16,347 nt of DNA from Candidatus Woesearchaeota archaeon. Its GTDB lineage: Archaea; Nanobdellota; Nanobdellia; Woesearchaeales; JAGWAF01. Both the position numbers and the translations under genes were made by a program. Positions within the stretch are counted from its first letter, which is position 1, and every line of letters begins with the position of its first letter. The DNA is taken from contig JAFGCE010000035.1 in assembly GCA_016932755.1 (NCBI GenBank), positions 1 through 16,347 on the forward strand. The letters are read 5' to 3'. Shown here piece by piece: positions 12,574-16,347 of this stretch. Under the pieces are notes generated by a model, which was not told where the DNA came from, ran no database searches, and was given only the letters and a program-made list of their open reading frames with translations.

Positions 12574-15500
12574 TTGGTAGCGATAAACACTATAGAAGCA
12601 GCAGAGAAGCCGGTAATCAAGTCTGACACTGTTTCTTTTCTTGAACAGCAGCTAAGGGAAGTCGGGGTAGATAATGCAAGAGCTTTCTCAACACAGATTT
12701 ACACTCTTGCAGGAGATGACTTTGATGAGGAACAGCTGAAGAAAGTCGCAGCCCTTGTCCATCATGACATAACACAGGACAGTTTTATCAACACTCCCAT
12801 AGAAACAGAAAAGGAATGGAAATTTGCAATCAAGGTTGACTTCAAGCCAGGCGTCACAGACAATGCTGCAAGAGTTCTTTACAAGGATTTGGGATTGGTT
12901 GATGTAAAAGACTGCGCTGTTTACACTTCTGTTGTCCATTATGTTGACGGCGGGTTCGACTCAAATCTTGTTGAACAGCTTGAAAGAGTTGCATCAAACC
13001 CACAGATTCACAACATCACAATACTTAACAAGGTGGATTTTGAAGTCCAGAGCGGGTTTGACCACACAATAGCTCCTGTTGAGCTTGGGGAAAGGCCAAA
13101 TTTCTTTGAAATTGATTTGGGAAGCATGACTCTGGAAGAGCTGCTGAAGACAGGAAAGCTTGGAACACTAAACCTTGACCTTGTCACACCTGATATGAGC
13201 GAAGACAAAAAAGACAAGCTGAGGGGCGGGACATTATCATTAAAAGAAGATTACATGCGCGCAATCCTTGATTATTCCTTAAGCGAGAAAAACACATGCA
13301 TAAAAGGAAGGAAAAAAGGAGTGCTGACAGACACTGAGCTTGAAGTCCTTGCACAGATGTGGAGCGAGCACTGCAGGCATTCATTGTACAATGCGGCAAT
13401 ACCTGAAAGCGAAGAGGGAATTTTTACCCATTATATCAAAAATCCAACACTCAATGTCCTGAAAAAAAAGCCTCACCTTGGAGTTTCAATCTATCATGAT
13501 AATTCAGGTGTTTTCGATTTCAATGATAAATGGCTTGTGTTTGTAAAAAACGAGACTCACAACTCTCCTTCAGCTCTTGACCCTTTTGGCGGCGCTATAA
13601 CAGGAATTGTCGGTGTCAACAGGGACCCTGCAGGAACAGGAATCGGAGGGGAAGTTATTGGAAATTTCTTATTTTACTTTTTGGGGCATCCTGAAGACAA
13701 GAGAAGGTATTTCAAGAGAAGGCTTGTCAAAGTCGGAGATGAATGGGAGACAGTAACTGATGAAAAAGAATGGAAATCTGCAAGGGAAAAAGGATTGGAC
13801 TGGAAAGTTGAAGAGCTTCTTCTTAACCCGAAACAGATATTTGACGGAGTTGTCAGGGGTGTTGAGGAAGGCGCAAACCAGATGGGAATTGCGCTTAACC
13901 TTGGAATGTGCAACAATCACGACAACTACAACGGCAAGCCGATTGTCGGAGTCGGAAGCTGGGGAAGGGCTCCTAAAGAGATTAAAGGGCTTTTGACGCA
14001 TGAAAAACATATTGATGTTGGAGACAGGCTTTATGTTTTGGGCGGAAGGGCTGGAAGGGACGGAATCCACGGAGCAACATTCTCATCAGAGGCATTAAGC
14101 ACAAAATCACCTGCAACTGCTGTCCAGATAGGAGACCCCTACACCCAAAGAAAGATGTTTGAAGCCCTGCTTGAGCTCAGGGATGAAGGATATATCAAGT
14201 TTGTCACAGACCTCGGAGCAGGAGGAATCTGCTGCGCATCTCTTGAGATGGCAAAGGAGACAGGCGGACTGGAGCTTGACCTTGACAAGCTTCTTATCAA
14301 GTACAGCGGAATGACTGCTACTGAATTATTCTTAAATGAATCACAGGAAAGGATGGCAATTGCTGTTGATGAAAAGAACAAGGATGCAATTGAGGCAATT
14401 TTAAGGAAACACGAAGTTGAGTTCTCAGACATCGGAATGTTTACAGATTCAGGAAGGGCTGTTGTATCTGCAAGAGGGGAGGAAGTTGTCAACCTTGATA
14501 TGGATTTCATACATCATGGTTTTCCAAAAAGGTCGCTCAATCCTGCTGAATACCGAATTTCAGAAGATGAAAAGCAGAGGATGGAAAAACTGCTTGGGGA
14601 AAAAAGGACAGAAATTGCATATTCGCTTGATCTTGTTGATAATTACGACCTGATTGAATTCATTGACATGCTGAAAAGGCCTAATTTCAGGGGTGTTGAC
14701 AGGTTCACAGACAAGATGGACAGCACTGTCAAGGGATTATGGGGGCAGCACTGTGTGCAGGGAAGGGGAAGAATCTCAACAAGCACAGCATGCACCTTGG
14801 TTGACGAAGAATCTCCTGAAGGGCTTATCCAGTCATACGGGCATACAGAAAGGCAGTCTTACATTGATTCAGAGCTGATGGGAAAGAACGCATTCCTGAG
14901 GTCAATCGGAAACAACATTGCAATGGGCGGAAGATTAGACCACATGGTTGCAACAGACCAGGCATTGTGGCAGAGCTCAGACGACCCAAAATACCAGCAG
15001 ATGCTTATTGAAGCAAACAGGGGAATGGCTAAAGTAATAGAAGGATGCGAAATCCCTGTTATTTCCGGCAAAGATTCAATGTACAATCAGGCTGTTATTT
15101 ACGATGAAGATGGAAATGTAGTGAGAAGAGGGGTATTCCCGACACTGCTCATGACAACATTTGCAAAGATAGACAATGCTGCTGACATTGTAACTATTGA
15201 CGCAAAAGAGGAGGGAGATTTGGTTTATGTTGTCGGCTCATCAACAAAAGCAGACATGGGCGGCTCAGAATACATGAACATGTACTCAGAGATGGTCGGG
15301 GAAGACCTTTATCTCGGAAAAGTAAGCGATGAAAACATTGAAGAGGTATTTGACACATTCAAGAGAGTTAACGAAGCGCAGAAGAAAGGATACCTGCAGT
15401 CTTCAAATTATGTTGAGGCAGGCGGGCTCATGACAGCTATAAGGGAAACAGCAATGGCTGGAGAAAGGGGAATTGAAATTGATTTGGAAAATGTCCACCA

Positions 15501-15732
15501 TGAAGCTAAAATCAATACTCCTGAAATTATGTATGGAGAAACAGAAGGAAGGTTCCTTGTCACAATCAAAGCTGAAAACAGGGAAGAGTTTGAAAGATTA
15601 TTTGCAGGAAAATGCAGCAGGATAGGAACTGTAAAAGGAAAAGACCTGTATGTGAAGAGGGATTTCGAGGAAATATTTAATGTGCCAGTAAATGAAATGA
15701 TGGAAATGTACCACAGGAGGGAAGCTGCATAA
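12574..15732 (+). CDS. purL: Phosphoribosylformylglycinamidine synthase, long PurL with fused PurS-like region (1052 aa)
   Basis: Synthetase subunit that turns FGAR, ATP and glutamine-derived ammonia into FGAM in purine synthesis. Residues about 12-150 contain two PurS-like halves, the second (from about 88) being clearer. The synthetase core follows: SEHCRH (264-269), NETHNSPSALDPFGGAITG (326-344), GGRAGRDGIHG (490-500), DLGAGG (546-551) and, in the second half, SGKDSM (831-836). The length matches E. coli-type PurL without its glutaminase domain, which is supplied by the next gene. Typical archaea have a PurL of about 700-770 residues and a separate PurS, so this form may have come from bacteria; that is an inference. 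Start: an in-frame stop at 12568 and no in-frame ATG or GTG nearby leave TTG at 12574. An ATG at 12570 is in another frame. The 3' end overlaps purQ by one base (TAATG). Confidence 0.93.
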   Translation: MVAINTIEAAEKPVIKSDTVSFLEQQLREVGVDNARAFSTQIYTLAGDDFDEEQLKKVAALVHHDITQDSFINTPIETEKEWKFAIKVDFKPGVTDNAARVLYKDLGLVDVKDCAVYTSVVHYVDGGFDSNLVEQLERVASNPQIHNITILNKVDFEVQSGFDHTIAPVELGERPNFFEIDLGSMTLEELLKTGKLGTLNLDLVTPDMSEDKKDKLRGGTLSLKEDYMRAILDYSLSEKNTCIKGRKKGVLTDTELEVLAQMWSEHCRHSLYNAAIPESEEGIFTHYIKNPTLNVLKKKPHLGVSIYHDNSGVFDFNDKWLVFVKNETHNSPSALDPFGGAITGIVGVNRDPAGTGIGGEVIGNFLFYFLGHPEDKRRYFKRRLVKVGDEWETVTDEKEWKSAREKGLDWKVEELLLNPKQIFDGVVRGVEEGANQMGIALNLGMCNNHDNYNGKPIVGVGSWGRAPKEIKGLLTHEKHIDVGDRLYVLGGRAGRDGIHGATFSSEALSTKSPATAVQIGDPYTQRKMFEALLELRDEGYIKFVTDLGAGGICCASLEMAKETGGLELDLDKLLIKYSGMTATELFLNESQERMAIAVDEKNKDAIEAILRKHEVEFSDIGMFTDSGRAVVSARGEEVVNLDMDFIHHGFPKRSLNPAEYRISEDEKQRMEKLLGEKRTEIAYSLDLVDNYDLIEFIDMLKRPNFRGVDRFTDKMDSTVKGLWGQHCVQGRGRISTSTACTLVDEESPEGLIQSYGHTERQSYIDSELMGKNAFLRSIGNNIAMGGRLDHMVATDQALWQSSDDPKYQQMLIEANRGMAKVIEGCEIPVISGKDSMYNQAVIYDEDGNVVRRGVFPTLLMTTFAKIDNAADIVTIDAKEEGDLVYVVGSSTKADMGGSEYMNMYSEMVGEDLYLGKVSDENIEEVFDTFKRVNEAQKKGYLQSSNYVEAGGLMTAIRETAMAGERGIEIDLENVHHEAKINTPEIMYGETEGRFLVTIKAENREEFERLFAGKCSRIGTVKGKDLYVKRDFEEIFNVPVNEMMEMYHRREAA

Positions 15733-16347
15733 TGGCAAACCCAAGAGTATTAATCCCGACAGGCGTTGGAATAAACTCGCACGAGGAGCTTGCATATGTT
15801 TTCAGGCTTGCAGGAGCAGACACTGAGCACAGGCATATCAATGAGATTATTGCAGAGCCGTCGCTTCTTGACCAATACCAGGGGCTTGGCGCGCCTGGAG
15901 GATTTATGATGGGAGACCAGCTTGGAGCTGGCCAGTCTATTGCAAACAGGACAAGGCATTCCGGGCTTCTTGACAAGCTGAGGGAAAAAATTGGAGACCC
16001 AGGCTTTCCAATATACTGTGTCTGCAATTCGCTCCAGCTGTTTGCAAAGCTTGACCTTTTCCCGCTTCCTGTGGGAACAGTAAAGAATGATTCAGGAAAG
16101 CACGAAACAGGATTATGGGATATAGAAGTGAATCCTGCAAACGACTCTGTCTGGCTTAAGTATCTTCAGGGTTATGACAAGCCTATTTTTGCACCGATAT
16201 CACACGGAGAGGGAAGGATTTATGTCCCTGATGACTCTCTTCAGGAAGCAAGGGACAGGAACCTCATAGCATTAACTTATGCAGACGGCTACATGTGCGA
16301 GTTCTACAGGTCATCAAGAGGGCACAGATACAATCCAAACGGCTCTG
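15732..16347 (+). CDS. purQ: Phosphoribosylformylglycinamidine synthase glutaminase subunit, 5' part (3' end outside window)
   Basis: Class I glutamine amidotransferase that feeds ammonia to PurL. The frame runs off the end after 205 codons. Visible are the family segments APGGFMMGDQLGAG (54-67), the nucleophile strand YCVCNSLQ with Cys98, and SHGEGR (157-162). The final catalytic His-x-Glu should lie beyond the window. Oddity: the nucleophile elbow is usually GxCNG, but here both glycines are replaced (Cys96 and Ser100 around Cys98-Asn99). The start ATG at 15732 shares its A with the purL stop, and GGAGGG (15716-15721) lies 10 nt upstream, so the subunits are made together by coupled translation. 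Confidence 0.9.
   Translation, partial: MANPRVLIPTGVGINSHEELAYVFRLAGADTEHRHINEIIAEPSLLDQYQGLGAPGGFMMGDQLGAGQSIANRTRHSGLLDKLREKIGDPGFPIYCVCNSLQLFAKLDLFPLPVGTVKNDSGKHETGLWDIEVNPANDSVWLKYLQGYDKPIFAPISHGEGRIYVPDDSLQEARDRNLIALTYADGYMCEFYRSSRGHRYNPNGS

Noticed and set aside
13669..14070. Open frame of 133 codons on the minus strand inside purL
   Set aside because: Antisense to conserved PurL core; no start signal.
1..16347. CRISPR array, insertion sequence, phage or toxin-antitoxin module
   Set aside because: No regularly spaced direct repeats, no transposase or integrase motif and no terminal inverted repeats were seen on reading the window.

Overview
The window reads as a compact archaeal chromosome segment, most likely from a DPANN-type lineage (Woesearchaeota/Pacearchaeota-like; this lineage call is an inference from gene style, not from a marker phylogeny). 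The archaeal signs are a TFIIB-type transcription factor (TFB), TATA boxes 25-27 nt upstream of start codons that have no ribosome-binding site (leaderless genes), GAGGTG-type ribosome-binding sites on other genes, a tRNA with no encoded CCA, and the archaeal/eukaryotic style of isoleucyl-tRNA synthetase. Spacing is very tight and no stretch above 300 bases lacks a gene.

Left part (1-6474). The 3' two thirds of an isoleucyl-tRNA synthetase gene is followed by five single genes on alternating strands: a winged-helix DNA-binding protein (+), a kinase-fold-like protein (-), a HemK-type methyltransferase fused to a small kinase-like domain (+), a coiled-coil/PAS/STAS-like protein (-) and an O6-methylguanine-DNA methyltransferase (+). 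The two convergent pairs overlap by 4 bases through their stop codons. The two divergent pairs start from mirror-symmetric TATA regions placed exactly midway between the two start codons, so both partners look leaderless.

Middle part (6475-11072). A secreted protein of unknown function, whose start codon is probably non-standard, and a YfcE/MJ0936-type metallophosphoesterase follow the DNA repair gene in the same direction. After a promoter region comes a large secreted cysteine-rich, calcium-binding-repeat protein whose N-terminal third differs in base usage. It converges on the TFB gene. The TFB gene has a perfect hairpin directly next to its ribosome-binding site.

Right part (11073-16347). 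An intergenic region leads to tRNA-Ser(UGA), which converges on a class I methyltransferase gene. That gene is divergent from a small tautomerase-fold gene. The window ends with purL and purQ, overlapping by one base. They encode the two subunits of formylglycinamidine ribonucleotide synthetase (step 4 of purine synthesis). PurL is of the long type, with PurS-like sequence fused at its N-terminus, which is not the usual archaeal PurS/PurL/PurQ arrangement.

I see no insertion sequence, phage gene, CRISPR array or toxin-antitoxin pair. The most notable points are the symmetric divergent promoters, the HemK-kinase fusion with a second kinase-like gene next to it, the mosaic surface protein, the tfb leader hairpin, and the altered nucleophile elbow in PurQ.
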